Below are positions 21,967 through 30,262 of a stretch of DNA of 43,777 nt, piece after piece (position 1 is the first letter of the stretch; the number at the start of each line of letters is the position of its first letter). The stretch spans positions 1-43,777 of the forward strand of contig CALLZZ010000018.1 in assembly GCA_937858235.1 (NCBI GenBank). The letters are read 5' to 3'. The notes beneath the pieces are model-generated. The model did no database searches and was not told where the DNA came from. It saw only the letters and a program-made list of their open reading frames with translations. The translations under genes were made by a program, and so were the position numbers. The stretch is from an uncultured Clostridia bacterium. GTDB lineage: Bacteria; Bacillota; Clostridia; Oscillospirales; Oscillospiraceae.

Positions 21967-22332
21967 ATGCCATACAAACCGAAACGTCCATGCGCCTACC
22001 CCGGCTGCGGTCGGCTTGCTGTACGCGAGCAATACTGCGCCGAGCATCAGAAGGTCATGGACAAACGCTACAACCATTACGAACGTGACCCTGCTTCCAA
22101 CAAACGATACGGTCGTTCGTGGAAGCGTATTCGTGACCGATACATCAAGGCGCATCCACTCTGTGAGGAATGCCAAAAGCAAGGAAAACTAACGCCTGCC
22201 GAGGAGGTGCACCATATCCTCCCACTCTCTAAAGGCGGCGGCAGTAATACAGAGAACCTCATGGCTCTTTGCAAAGCCTGCCACTCCCGTATCACCGCCG
22301 AGAGCGGCGACCGATGGGGAAAAGGATATTGA
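21967..22332 (+). CDS. HNH endonuclease (packaging-associated)
   Basis: 121 residues from the ATG at 21967, GAGGAGGT upstream; a longer GTG frame from 21889 runs through the terminator hairpin and is rejected. Zinc-binding Cys pairs include CAYPGCGR and CEEC/CKAC; the HNH core is EEVHHILPLSKGG ... NTENLMALCKACHSRITA. HNH proteins placed directly before the small terminase are needed for terminase cutting in cohesive-end phages. This one has the usual size. Confidence 0.9.
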   Translation: MPYKPKRPCAYPGCGRLAVREQYCAEHQKVMDKRYNHYERDPASNKRYGRSWKRIRDRYIKAHPLCEECQKQGKLTPAEEVHHILPLSKGGGSNTENLMALCKACHSRITAESGDRWGKGY

Positions 22333-22334
22333 AA

Positions 22335-22490
22335 GAGGCATCGTTTACATTTTGGTACGATGCCTCAAAGCAATCTATTCTTCATGGCCACTCCCGGTGG
22401 GGTATCAAAATCTCTAAAGCAAAAAAATCTGGACAGCGGCGTGGGGCTTCGTGTTGAAAAACGCACAATCAGACAAGGGAATAGACCCAG
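22335..22490 (+). other. Probable cos (packaging) region with hairpin
   Basis: Between the HNH gene and the small terminase lies a perfect 10-bp hairpin, GAGGCATCGT (22335-22344) with ACGATGCCTC (22357-22366), then CCCGGTGGGGTATCAAAATC and CTCTAAAG (about 22395-22422). As I recall, a GGGGTATCAAAATCTCT-type sequence is conserved at this place in HK97-like phages of Firmicutes that have an HNH-TerS-TerL order and cohesive ends. No gene fits the interval. The exact nick sites cannot be placed. Confidence 0.4.
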
Positions 22491-22511
22491 CCCAAAAGGA
22501 GTGTGATGAAT

Positions 22512-23063
22512 ATGGCGAAAGACGGCACCAACAGAGGTGGCGCTCGTGTCGGTGCGGGTGCAAAAAAGAAACCACTCGCCGACAAAATATCAGCCGGTAA
22601 CCCCGGCGGCAGAAAATTGACTGTGATGGAGTTTTCAGATACGGCGGACTTGCAGGGTCAGACGATGCCCGAGCCTAACAAGATGCTTGAAGCTGTGCAG
22701 AAGGACGGCAAGACGCTCGTCGCAAGTGAAATATATAAATCCACATGGGTATGGCTGAACGAGCGGGGCTGCTCGACGCTTGTCTCTCCGCAGCTTCTGG
22801 AACGCTATGCCATGAGCGTGGCCCGATGGATTCAATGTGAGGAGGCCGTGACAGAGTACGGGTTTTTAGCAAAGCACCCTACCACCGGCAACGCTATCCA
22901 AAGCCCCTATGTGGCGATGGGCCAGAACTATATGAACCAGACCAACCGCCTGTGGATGGAAATATTTCAGATCGTAAAGGAAAACTGCACCGGCGAATAC
23001 AACGGAGCCAATCCGCAGGACGATGTGATGGAGCGGCTTCTCTCCGCTCGGAAAGGAAAATAA
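22512..23063 (+). CDS. Terminase small subunit (P27 family)
   Basis: 183 residues. The N-terminus is basic and glycine-rich (GTNRGGARVGAGAKKKPLAD), typical of P27-type small terminases, followed by helical segments KTLVASEIYKSTWVWLNERG and YAMSVARWIQCEEAVTEYG. The subunit recognises the packaging site and recruits TerL. ATG candidates lie at 22506 and 22512; I chose 22512 because it is ten bases from AGGAG and gives the usual MAKDGT start, but 22506 is possible. Confidence 0.85.
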   Translation: MAKDGTNRGGARVGAGAKKKPLADKISAGNPGGRKLTVMEFSDTADLQGQTMPEPNKMLEAVQKDGKTLVASEIYKSTWVWLNERGCSTLVSPQLLERYAMSVARWIQCEEAVTEYGFLAKHPTTGNAIQSPYVAMGQNYMNQTNRLWMEIFQIVKENCTGEYNGANPQDDVMERLLSARKGK

Positions 23064-23066
23064 ACT

Positions 23067-24248
23067 ATGATTACTTATAAAACAGCAGAAAGCGTCTGTG
23101 CCGGACACCCGGATAAACTGTGCGATCTCATTGCCGACAGCATCCTTGATGCCTGTCTGCGCAAAGACAAGTCCTCCCGTGTTGCCTGCGAAGTCATGGC
23201 GACAAAAGGAAAAATCATCGTTGCGGGCGAGATCACCTGCGACGGCAAAGTTGACATCCGCTTGGAGGTGCGTGAAGTCCTCCGCAAGGTCGGCTACAAT
23301 CCGTGGAAGTTTACGATTTTTGTATTCGTCCATAAACAGAGCAAGGATATCGACGCCGGAGTGACCACCGCTCTTGAAGCCCGAAACGGCAGTGAGGAAC
23401 GCTATGCTTCCATGGGTGCCGGCGACCAAGGCACGGTTTACGGTTATGCAACCAATGAAACCCGTGAGATGCTTCCACTCCCGCTGGTGCTGGCGCACCG
23501 CATCGTCAAGCGTGTGGATACCGTCCGCAAGGATAAAATCGTGAAAGGTATTCTGCCGGACGGCAAAGCGCAGGTCACGGTTGAATATGAGGGCGGCAAG
23601 CCCAAGCGCATAAAGACTATCGTGGTTTCCGTTCAGCACGACAAGGATAAAACACAGGAGCAGCTTTACTCCGACATCAAGCAAAACGTGCTCTGGCAGT
23701 GCTTTGAGGACTTTCCCTTTGACGATGACACCGAAATCCTTATCAATCCCTCCGGCAGATTTGTCGAGGGCGGTCCCGCCGCCGACACAGGCTTGACGGG
23801 CAGAAAGATGATGGTGGACACCTACGGAGGGCTTGCTCTTCACGGCGGCGGAGCGTTTTCCGGCAAAGACCCCACAAAGGTGGACCGCAGCGGCGCTTAC
23901 ATGGCACGGTACATCGCAAAAAATATCGTATGGAGCGACTTGGCTGAGAGATGCGAGGTCGCTCTTTCTTATGCCATCAGCAAGGCCGATCCTGTGGCAG
24001 TAGACATCGACGCTTTTGGTACGAACGCCCTCACCAATGATGAACTGCGTGAAATCGTGCTGTCTGTGTTCAATCTGCGCCCGGCGGCAATCATCGAAAA
24101 GCTACGACTGCGCAATGTCATCTATAAGGACACGGCGGCCTACGGACACTTCAATTCCTGTCTATTCCCGTGGGAGGACGGCAGTGAGCATTACAAAGAA
24201 CTGAGAAAGGCGGCGGAGAAATATGTTGATAGAAAAAATTCAGATTGA
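23067..24248 (+). CDS. metK: S-adenosylmethionine synthetase (phage-encoded MetK)
   Basis: A 393-residue full-length methionine adenosyltransferase that makes SAM from methionine and ATP. Signature regions are intact: AGHPDKLCDLIADSILDA (nucleotide and metal site), GAGDQGTVYGYATNET (about 112-127), and GGGAFSGKDPTKVDRSGAY (about 257-275, the P-loop-like region). It lies between the small terminase and the ParB-methyltransferase gene, whose start overlaps its end by 26 bases. This strongly suggests dedicated SAM supply for the phage methyltransferase. MetK is rare in phages in general but recurs in this phage type. Confidence 0.92.
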   Translation: MITYKTAESVCAGHPDKLCDLIADSILDACLRKDKSSRVACEVMATKGKIIVAGEITCDGKVDIRLEVREVLRKVGYNPWKFTIFVFVHKQSKDIDAGVTTALEARNGSEERYASMGAGDQGTVYGYATNETREMLPLPLVLAHRIVKRVDTVRKDKIVKGILPDGKAQVTVEYEGGKPKRIKTIVVSVQHDKDKTQEQLYSDIKQNVLWQCFEDFPFDDDTEILINPSGRFVEGGPAADTGLTGRKMMVDTYGGLALHGGGAFSGKDPTKVDRSGAYMARYIAKNIVWSDLAERCEVALSYAISKADPVAVDIDAFGTNALTNDELREIVLSVFNLRPAAIIEKLRLRNVIYKDTAAYGHFNSCLFPWEDGSEHYKELRKAAEKYVDRKNSD

Positions 24249-25455
24249 GCGGCTCATCCCCGCCGACTATAACCCCAGAAAAGACCTCAAGCCGGGTGAC
24301 CCAGAATATGAAAAGCTGAAACGCTCCATCGAGCAGTTCGGTTATGTTGAACCCGTTATATGGAATAAGACCACAAGCCATGTCGTCGGCGGCCACCAGC
24401 GGTTGAAAGTATTACTCGGCATGGGCATTACCGAAGTCGAGTGTGTGGTCGTTGAGATGGACGCCGAAAAGGAAAAGGCGCTCAATGTTGCGCTCAATAA
24501 AATATCCGGTGACTGGGACAAAGACAAGCTGGCTCTACTCATTGCGGATTTGCAGGGTGCGGACTTCGATGTTTCACTCACGGGCTTCGACCCCGGAGAG
24601 ATTGACGACCTGTTCAAGGACAGCTTAAAAGATGGTATCCACGACGATGATTTTGATGTGGACGCAGAACTACAAAAGCCCACCATGACCAAGCCGAGCG
24701 ATGTGTGGCTGCTCGGTCGACATCGGCTGGTCTGCGGTAATTCCACCAAAGCCGGCACCTTTACCGCTCTGATGGATGGGAAGCTCGCCAATCTGGTGGT
24801 GACCGACCCGCCATACAACGTCAATTATGAAGGTGCCGCAGGTAAAATCAAAAACGATAACATGGGCAACCAAGCGTTCTATGACTTCCTGCTTGCGGCG
24901 TTTACGAACACCGAAGCGGCGATGGCGCAGGACGCTTCCATTTATGTGTTTCATGCCGACACCGAAGGTTTGAATTTCAGAAAGGCATTCTCGGACGTAG
25001 GTTTTCAGCTTTCCGGGTGCTGCATCTGGAAAAAGCCGTCGCTGGTGCTTGGGCGCTCCCCATACCAGTGGCAGCACGAGCCTGTGTTGTTCGGCTGGAA
25101 GAAAAAAGGTAAGCACAACTGGTACACAGACCGCAAGCAGACCACCATTTGGGAGTTCGAAAAGTCAAAGAAAAACGCTGACCATCCGACCATGAAGCCG
25201 ATTGCGTTGCTGGCATATCCGATCATGAATAGCAGTCTAACAAACTGCATCGTGCTCGACCCTTTCGGCGGCAGCGGTTCTACACTCATCGCCTGTGAGC
25301 AATCCGACAGGATTTGTTTCACTATTGAGCTTGATGAAAAATACTGCGATGTCATTGTAAAGCGGTATATCGAGCAAGTCGCCAGCGCCGATGCCGTCTC
25401 TGTTATCCGTGACGGTGTCACGATGAAATATACGGAGGTGGCTGTCGATGAGTAA
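24223..25455 (+). CDS. ParB-like N-terminal domain plus DNA adenine/cytosine-N4 methyltransferase
   Basis: 410 residues. Residues about 1-115 are a ParB/sulfiredoxin-type nuclease-like domain (LIPADYNPRKDLKPGD, VVGGHQRLKVLLGMGI). The methyltransferase domain has motif IV VTDPPYNVNYEG (DPPY, about 194-198) before motif I LDPFGGSGSTLIACE (about 345-359), i.e. the beta-class order. DPPY is used by N6-adenine and N4-cytosine enzymes. No restriction partner is nearby, so it probably protects phage DNA. The start lies inside metK. Confidence 0.9.
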   Translation: MLIEKIQIERLIPADYNPRKDLKPGDPEYEKLKRSIEQFGYVEPVIWNKTTSHVVGGHQRLKVLLGMGITEVECVVVEMDAEKEKALNVALNKISGDWDKDKLALLIADLQGADFDVSLTGFDPGEIDDLFKDSLKDGIHDDDFDVDAELQKPTMTKPSDVWLLGRHRLVCGNSTKAGTFTALMDGKLANLVVTDPPYNVNYEGAAGKIKNDNMGNQAFYDFLLAAFTNTEAAMAQDASIYVFHADTEGLNFRKAFSDVGFQLSGCCIWKKPSLVLGRSPYQWQHEPVLFGWKKKGKHNWYTDRKQTTIWEFEKSKKNADHPTMKPIALLAYPIMNSSLTNCIVLDPFGGSGSTLIACEQSDRICFTIELDEKYCDVIVKRYIEQVASADAVSVIRDGVTMKYTEVAVDE

Positions 25456-25591
25456 ACTCACGATCAGCCCTCTTTCCGATGAAAGCTAAGGTTTCGCCAT
25501 GCGTCGATTTTGTGCTTATGGGAATTGTGTCATATACACAAGATTCCACCGATAAATGACCGCCTTGTTCTCCACAGAGAACGCTTGAAAT

Positions 25592-25645
25592 GACTTGCTA
25601 TATAAGTGTTTTAGAGCGAATATGTGACTACCAAAAAGAAAGGCG
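25592..25645 (+). repeat. Repeated intergenic element, copy A
   Basis: The block around TATAAGTGTTTTAGAGCG and AATATGTGACTACC (25601-25632) matches a block at 26961-26995 in order and spacing (AGTGT...TT..AGAG..AATATGT.ACTACC). In this copy only the short TTTT/AAAA stem can form (25609-25612 with 25633-25636). It lies in a 198-bp interval whose only possible frame is a 13-codon ORF at 25448-25489. It ends just before the ribosome site of the next gene. Confidence 0.5.
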
Positions 25646-25653
25646 GTTTGAAA

Positions 25654-26475
25654 ATGGAACTCAAATACAATGTAACAGGCAGCGAACGCAAATCACTGGT
25701 CGGAGCAATCAGCACAGCGCTGAACTCCCCAACCAAATACCTCGGAGCGCCAACCTTCGCCTACGAGGTAGGCAGCTACCACATCGATAAGATTGGAACG
25801 CTCACAGGTCCCGACAACCTCGACTTGGAGGATGCGCTCCACCAACAGGGCTTTGGCGCAGATGGCGACACCCGACACTATGACGAACCCGACACCTACG
25901 AAAGCGGACTTGGCGGGATGGGTGCAACGCCGGACTTCGAGGACTTACGGATGGATGGACGGGAGGAACTGGGGTTAGGGCGCACACGCCATGAGAACTT
26001 CCAAGGCGAAAACGGTATGCAGGCAAGCGACGTTCCAGAAACCGATGAGGACATCGGACTGGTGATTGAAATGCCTCGCGCCTCCTTCACCGACACGGCG
26101 CTGGAAAATCTCAAGCGGCTGGTCGAAAGCAAAGGCAGTCTCATCAAAAAGGCTCTCGGTGCGGAAACGCTCGAACTCGAAATAGCAGATGACATTGTTC
26201 GGTTTCCGTGGTTTGAGGACGGTACCGACCCGGACGCCGTCAAGGCATACACGCATTTTGTGGCTGCGCTTTGTGAAATGGCAAGGGCACAGAAAAGAGT
26301 CACTGCCAAGGAAAAAGAGACTGATAACGACAAGTACGCCTTCAGATGCTTTCTCCTCAGGCTGGGCTTTATCGGAGCGGCATACAAGGGGGAGCGTAAA
26401 ATTTTGCTGAAAAATCTCTCCGGCAGCTCGGCATTCAAAACTCCGAAAAGCGAGGTAACTGAAGATGAACAATAA
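25654..26475 (+). CDS. Conserved phage protein of unknown function ('virulence-related' type)
   Basis: 273 residues from the ATG at 25654, placed by AAAGGCGG upstream; the frame open from 25624 begins inside the repeat element and is rejected. The N-terminus is ELKYNVTGSERKSLVGAIS and LNSPTKYLGAPTFAYEVGSY, then an acidic middle (ESGLGGMGATPDFEDL, PETDEDIGLVIEMPRASF), then a helical C-terminal domain (FRCFLLRLGFIGAAYKGERK). The family is widespread in phages and plasmids of Clostridia and sometimes carries the label virulence-related protein without experimental basis. It overlaps DUF4314 by eleven bases. Possibly a DNA-modification or replication helper. Confidence 0.65.
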   Translation: MELKYNVTGSERKSLVGAISTALNSPTKYLGAPTFAYEVGSYHIDKIGTLTGPDNLDLEDALHQQGFGADGDTRHYDEPDTYESGLGGMGATPDFEDLRMDGREELGLGRTRHENFQGENGMQASDVPETDEDIGLVIEMPRASFTDTALENLKRLVESKGSLIKKALGAETLELEIADDIVRFPWFEDGTDPDAVKAYTHFVAALCEMARAQKRVTAKEKETDNDKYAFRCFLLRLGFIGAAYKGERKILLKNLSGSSAFKTPKSEVTEDEQ

Positions 26476-26710
26476 TTTTCCATCAAGAGAAACCGTGGAA
26501 CGCATCCGAAAACAATACCCAGTCGGCTGCCGTGTAGAGCTTCTTCGCATGGACGACATTCAAGCGCCGCCAATCGGTACAAAGGGCACTGTACGGTATG
26601 TTGATGACCTCGGCAGCTTGGGCGTCGCTTGGGACAACGGCAGTTCCCTTCAAGTTGTTTATGGCGAGGATTTATGCAGAAAACTGGAGGAAATAAGCGA
26701 TGGACCGTAA
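26465..26710 (+). CDS. DUF4314 family protein
   Basis: 81 residues with the DUF4314 pattern: VERIRKQYPVGCRVELLRMD, PIGTKGTVRYVDDLGSLGVAWDNG, LQVVYGEDLCRKL. It forms a small beta-barrel (SH3/KOW-like) built on the GTKGTV-x-x-VDD turn. It is common in mobile elements of Clostridia, usually in this order with the protein before it and a DUF5049 protein after it. Function unknown. Confidence 0.85.
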   Translation: MNNNFPSRETVERIRKQYPVGCRVELLRMDDIQAPPIGTKGTVRYVDDLGSLGVAWDNGSSLQVVYGEDLCRKLEEISDGP

Positions 26711-26876
26711 GGTAAAAGAGCAAATTCTCGCCGTCCGGGATACCGGGCTTACAAATATGTTCGATACCCGCGCCGTCCAGCGCATCGCTTACGATATGAA
26801 CTTCTACGAGCTGGTGGTTTTCCTTGAGGAGCATAGGGACAAATACGTCCGCTTCATCCTCACAGGAGAGGAATAA
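26700..26876 (+). CDS. DUF5049 family protein
   Basis: 58 residues: DRKVKEQILAVRDTGLTNMF, RAVQRIAYDMNFYELVVFLE, YVRFILTGEE. It matches the DUF5049 pattern (VKEQI...RDTG..NMFD...VQ-x-IA-x-x-x-x-F-x-EL). The ATG overlaps the end of DUF4314 by eleven bases. It is a small all-helical protein found next to DUF4314 in phages and conjugative elements of Clostridia. Function unknown. Confidence 0.8.
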   Translation: MDRKVKEQILAVRDTGLTNMFDTRAVQRIAYDMNFYELVVFLEEHRDKYVRFILTGEE

Positions 26877-26960
26877 CGCTGTAAATCACACAATTTCTAC
26901 GGCAATAACAGCCTTAATATTCGTGTAGTTTATGCCCTGATTTATCGCGTAATTGACTGG

Positions 26961-27013
26961 ATATAGTGTGCTTTCAGAGGTAATATGTCACTACCGAAAG
27001 GGAAAACACACTA
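26961..27013 (+). ncRNA. Repeated intergenic element, copy B (structured)
   Basis: TAGTGTG (26964-26970) pairs with CACACTA (27007-27013); CTTTC (26971-26975) with GAAAG (26996-27000); GGTA (26979-26982) with TACC (26992-26995), leaving the loop ATATGTCAC. The three nested stems give 16 bp with two small bulges. It ends four bases before the ribosome site of the gene at 27030. The block matches copy A at 25601-25632, which keeps the sequence but not the whole structure. Confidence 0.5.
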
Positions 27014-27029
27014 AACGGAGGAAACGAAA

Positions 27030-27215
27030 ATGAACGAAATACAATGGCAGCAGGTCGAGGCGCAGCTACCTCAAGGGGCGAAAATCCTGCGAACCTACAA
27101 TGCCTTCGAGAACGGTGAATTGCGGATAATCGTTGGGCTCCCCGGCGAGCGATCCGAAACCCGGTACATCGTCCACTTTGAGGGCGAGGACGTAAAACTG
27201 GAACACAGACCGTAA
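27030..27215 (+). CDS. Small conserved phage protein
   Basis: 61 residues (NEIQWQQVEAQLPQGAKILR, GERSETRYIVHFEGEDVKLE). GGAGG lies nine bases upstream of the ATG. The sequence is beta-rich. Similar small proteins appear between the DUF4314/5049 block and the large terminase in phages of Clostridia. It is preceded by the structured element and followed by a hairpin. Function unknown. Confidence 0.7.
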   Translation: MNEIQWQQVEAQLPQGAKILRTYNAFENGELRIIVGLPGERSETRYIVHFEGEDVKLEHRP

Positions 27216-27223
27216 CAAACAGC

Positions 27224-27259
27224 GAGACAGCCGAGGACACCCCGAAAAGGGGCTGTCTC
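27224..27259 (+). terminator. Hairpin upstream of the large terminase gene
   Basis: GAGACAGCC (27224-27232) and GGCTGTCTC (27251-27259) pair perfectly, with CCCC/GGGG able to form an inner stem. No T run follows directly. A second weak stem, ATAGAC with GTCTAT (about 27268-27306), is followed by TTTTT. Together they may attenuate readthrough into the terminase gene. Confidence 0.4.
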
Positions 27260-27327
27260 TCGTACAAATAGACTTTGAAGGCTTGCTTAATGCAGGTCTA
27301 TTTTTATGCTCGGAAGGAGGCGGTAAT

Positions 27328-28929
27328 ATTCGAAAGCTAAAGAAATACAAACAGACACGGTTTAAGTCCACAGATTCGGTTTATGACAAGGCCGCCGCCG
27401 ACTATGCTGTAGCTTTTGTTGAAGCCCTCGCCCACACCAAAGGCACCTGGTCCGGCAAGCCCTTCGAGCTGATCGATTGGCAGGAGCAAATTATCCGCGA
27501 CGTGTTCGGAACCCTGAAACCCAACGGCTACCGCCAGTTCAACACCGCCTATGTGGAAATCCCGAAGAAGATGGGCAAGTCCGAGCTTGCGGCCGCTGTC
27601 GCACTGCTCCTCACCTGTGGGGATAACGAAGAACGCGCCGAGGTTTACGGCTGTGCTGCTGACCGCAATCAGGCATCCATCGTTTTCAATGTGGCGGCGG
27701 ATATGGTGCGGATGTGCCCGGCGCTCTCCAAACGCGTCAAAATACTGGACGCAACCAAGCGGCTTATCTATCAACCGACCGGGAGCATCTATCAGGTGCT
27801 GTCCGCCGATGTCGGCAACAAGCATGGTTTCAATACCCACGGTGTGGTATTCGATGAGCTGCACACCCAGCCGAATCGAAAACTTTTTGATGTTATGACC
27901 AAGGGCAGCGGCGATGCGAGAATGCAGCCGCTATATTTTTTAATCACCACCGCCGGGGATAACCAAAACAGCATCTGTTGGGAGGTCCATCAAAAGGCTC
28001 TGGATATTATTGATGGCAGAAAGCACGACCCGACCTTCTACCCGGTGATTTACGGTGCGGCACAAGAGGATGACTGGACAGATCCAAAGGTCTGGAAAAA
28101 AGCCAATCCCTCCCTCGGTATTACGGTAGGAATGGATAAAGTCAAAGCAGCGTTTGAATCAGCAAGGCAGAACCCCGCCGAAGAGAACAGCTTCCGGCAG
28201 CTCCGGCTCAACCAATGGGTCAAACAGGCTGTGCGCTGGATGCCGATGGACAAATGGGATGCCTGCGCGTTCCCCGTGGATGAAAAGTCGCTCGAAGGTC
28301 GTGTCTGCTACGGAGGGCTTGACCTCTCGTCCTCCACCGATATCACGGCGTTTGTGCTGGTATTTCCACCGGAAGATGAAGCGGATAAATACAGCGTCCT
28401 GCCGTACTTCTGGATACCGGAGGACAATATCGATTTGCGTGTGCGCAGAGACCATGTAAATTATGATGTCTGGAAAAAGCAGGGCTTTCTGCAAACTACC
28501 GAGGGTAATGTGGTGCATTACGGTTACATCGAGCAGTTCATAGAAACCCTCGGTGAGAAATACAACATCCGTGAAATAGCCTTTGACCGCTGGGGTGCCG
28601 TGCAAATGACGCAAAACCTTGAAAACCTTGGATTCTCGGTCGTACCTTTCGGACAGGGCTTTAAAGATATGAGTCCTCCGACAAAAGAACTGATGAAGCT
28701 AACGCTGGAGGAGAAAATCGCCCACGGCGGCCACCCGGTTCTGCGCTGGATGATGGACAACATCTTCATCCGCACCGACCCGGCCGGCAACATCAAAGCT
28801 GACAAAGAGAAAAGCACCGAGAAAATCGACGGCGCGGTAGCCACCATCATGGCGCTTGACCGGGCGATTCGGTGCGGCAACGATACGGGCGAAAGCGTGT
28901 ACAACACACGTGGACTGCTCGTTTTTTAA
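27328..28929 (+). CDS. Terminase large subunit (TerL)
   Basis: A 533-residue ATP-driven packaging motor and nuclease. The Walker A variant KKMGKSELAAA (about 80-90 from the ATT), Walker B GVVFDELHTQ, the nuclease Asp motifs GGLDLSSSTDITAF and AFDRWGAVQ, and the final DGAVATIMALDRA are all present. AGGAGG at 27315-27320 is seven bases from an ATT codon that yields the family-typical start RKLKKYKQTRFKS; no ATG/GTG/TTG fits that ribosome site. A TTG at 27283 is the nearest ordinary start but lacks a ribosome site, so I chose ATT. Confidence 0.8.
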   Translation: MRKLKKYKQTRFKSTDSVYDKAAADYAVAFVEALAHTKGTWSGKPFELIDWQEQIIRDVFGTLKPNGYRQFNTAYVEIPKKMGKSELAAAVALLLTCGDNEERAEVYGCAADRNQASIVFNVAADMVRMCPALSKRVKILDATKRLIYQPTGSIYQVLSADVGNKHGFNTHGVVFDELHTQPNRKLFDVMTKGSGDARMQPLYFLITTAGDNQNSICWEVHQKALDIIDGRKHDPTFYPVIYGAAQEDDWTDPKVWKKANPSLGITVGMDKVKAAFESARQNPAEENSFRQLRLNQWVKQAVRWMPMDKWDACAFPVDEKSLEGRVCYGGLDLSSSTDITAFVLVFPPEDEADKYSVLPYFWIPEDNIDLRVRRDHVNYDVWKKQGFLQTTEGNVVHYGYIEQFIETLGEKYNIREIAFDRWGAVQMTQNLENLGFSVVPFGQGFKDMSPPTKELMKLTLEEKIAHGGHPVLRWMMDNIFIRTDPAGNIKADKEKSTEKIDGAVATIMALDRAIRCGNDTGESVYNTRGLLVF

Positions 28930-28945
28930 TTGGAGGGAACTGCCT

Positions 28946-30262
28946 ATGAACATCTTTAAAGGAATATTCAAAGCTCGTGACAAGCCTAAAAACTTGGGCG
29001 GCGGCACCAGTTTTTTATGGGGCGGCTCATCCTCCGGCAAGGTTGTCAATGAAAGGACCGCCATGCAGATGACCGCCGTGTACTCCTGCGTCCGTATATT
29101 ATCCGAAGCAATCGCTGGCCTGCCACTTTTCGTCTACAAATACGGCGACGACGGGAGCAAGGACAAATATCTTGAACATCCGCTGTGGCGTGTACTGCAC
29201 GATGAACCGAACCCGGAGATGACATCGTTTGTTTTCCGGGAGACCATGATGAATCATCTGCTGCTGACAGGCAACGCCTATGCGCAGATTATCCGCAATG
29301 CCCGCGGCGACGTCGTGGCGCTGTACCCCCTCATGCCCGACCGGATGACCGTGGACCGGGATTCACAGGGACGGCTGTATTACCGCTACCGAAAAAGTAG
29401 CGACGATGCGCCGGAGGTCAGTAAGAACAAGCCGAGTGATATTATCCTCGCACCAAGCGATGTGCTGCACATTCTCGGTTTGGGCTTTGACGGGCTGGTT
29501 GGCTACTCACCGATTGCTATGGCAAAAAACGCCGTAGGGCTTGCCATCGCCGCTGAGGAATACGGCGCTAAATTCTTTGCCAACGGAGCGGCACCAAGCG
29601 GAGTGCTGGAACACCCCGGCACATTAAAAGACCCGGAGCGCATCAGAGAAAGCTGGCAGTCCACCTTTGGCGGCAGCGCCAACAGCAACAAGATCGCTGT
29701 GCTTGAGGAGGGTCTCAAATATACACCGATTGCTATCTCTCCCGAGCAGGCGCAATTTCTCGAGACACGGAAATTTCAAATAAACGAAATTGCCCGCATC
29801 TTTCGAGTGCCGCCGCATATGCTGGCGGATTTGGAAAAATCCTCTTTCTCCAACATTGAACAGCAGTCGCTGGAGTTTGTGAAATATACCCTCGACCCGT
29901 GGGTCATCCGCTGGGAACAAGCGATGAACAAGTCGCTCCTGCTTGAAAGCGAAAAGCGCGAAGTGTTCACCAAGTTCAATGTGGACGGACTTTTGCGCGG
30001 TGATTATCAGAGCCGTATGACAGGCTACGCTACGGCGCGGCAGAACGGCTGGATGAGTGCCAACGATATCCGGCAGCTTGAAAACCTTGACCGGATACCG
30101 GAGGAGCTCGGCGGTGACCTTTATCTTATCAACGGCGCGATGACCAAATTGCAGGACGCCGGTGCGTTCGCAAACACAACTATAACAGAAACGGAGGAAA
30201 CCTCAGATGGACAAAACAAATCGGGCGCAAAGCCCAGGCAAAGTCCCCGTCAGGGTGCGTGA
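28946..30262 (+). CDS. Portal protein (HK97 family)
   Basis: 438 residues starting at the ATG at 28946 with GGAGGG upstream; the frame before it is antisense to nothing and lies in TerL. The HK97-type portal pattern is NERTAMQMTAVYSCVRILSE, then LPLFVY, AYAQIIRNARGDVVALYPL, HILGLGFDGLVGYSPIAMAK and FRVPPHMLADLEKSSFSNIE. It forms the dodecameric ring through which DNA enters the head. The C-terminal tail is low-complexity and its last 56 bases overlap the protease gene. Confidence 0.9.
   Translation: MNIFKGIFKARDKPKNLGGGTSFLWGGSSSGKVVNERTAMQMTAVYSCVRILSEAIAGLPLFVYKYGDDGSKDKYLEHPLWRVLHDEPNPEMTSFVFRETMMNHLLLTGNAYAQIIRNARGDVVALYPLMPDRMTVDRDSQGRLYYRYRKSSDDAPEVSKNKPSDIILAPSDVLHILGLGFDGLVGYSPIAMAKNAVGLAIAAEEYGAKFFANGAAPSGVLEHPGTLKDPERIRESWQSTFGGSANSNKIAVLEEGLKYTPIAISPEQAQFLETRKFQINEIARIFRVPPHMLADLEKSSFSNIEQQSLEFVKYTLDPWVIRWEQAMNKSLLLESEKREVFTKFNVDGLLRGDYQSRMTGYATARQNGWMSANDIRQLENLDRIPEELGGDLYLINGAMTKLQDAGAFANTTITETEETSDGQNKSGAKPRQSPRQGA

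Noticed and set aside
22866..23843. 325-codon minus-strand frame opposite metK
   Set aside because: Shadow of the highly conserved metK; no start signal and no recognisable motif.
25448..25489. 13-codon frame overlapping the methyltransferase end
   Set aside because: Very short, no family pattern; may be the remains of a deleted gene but cannot be supported.
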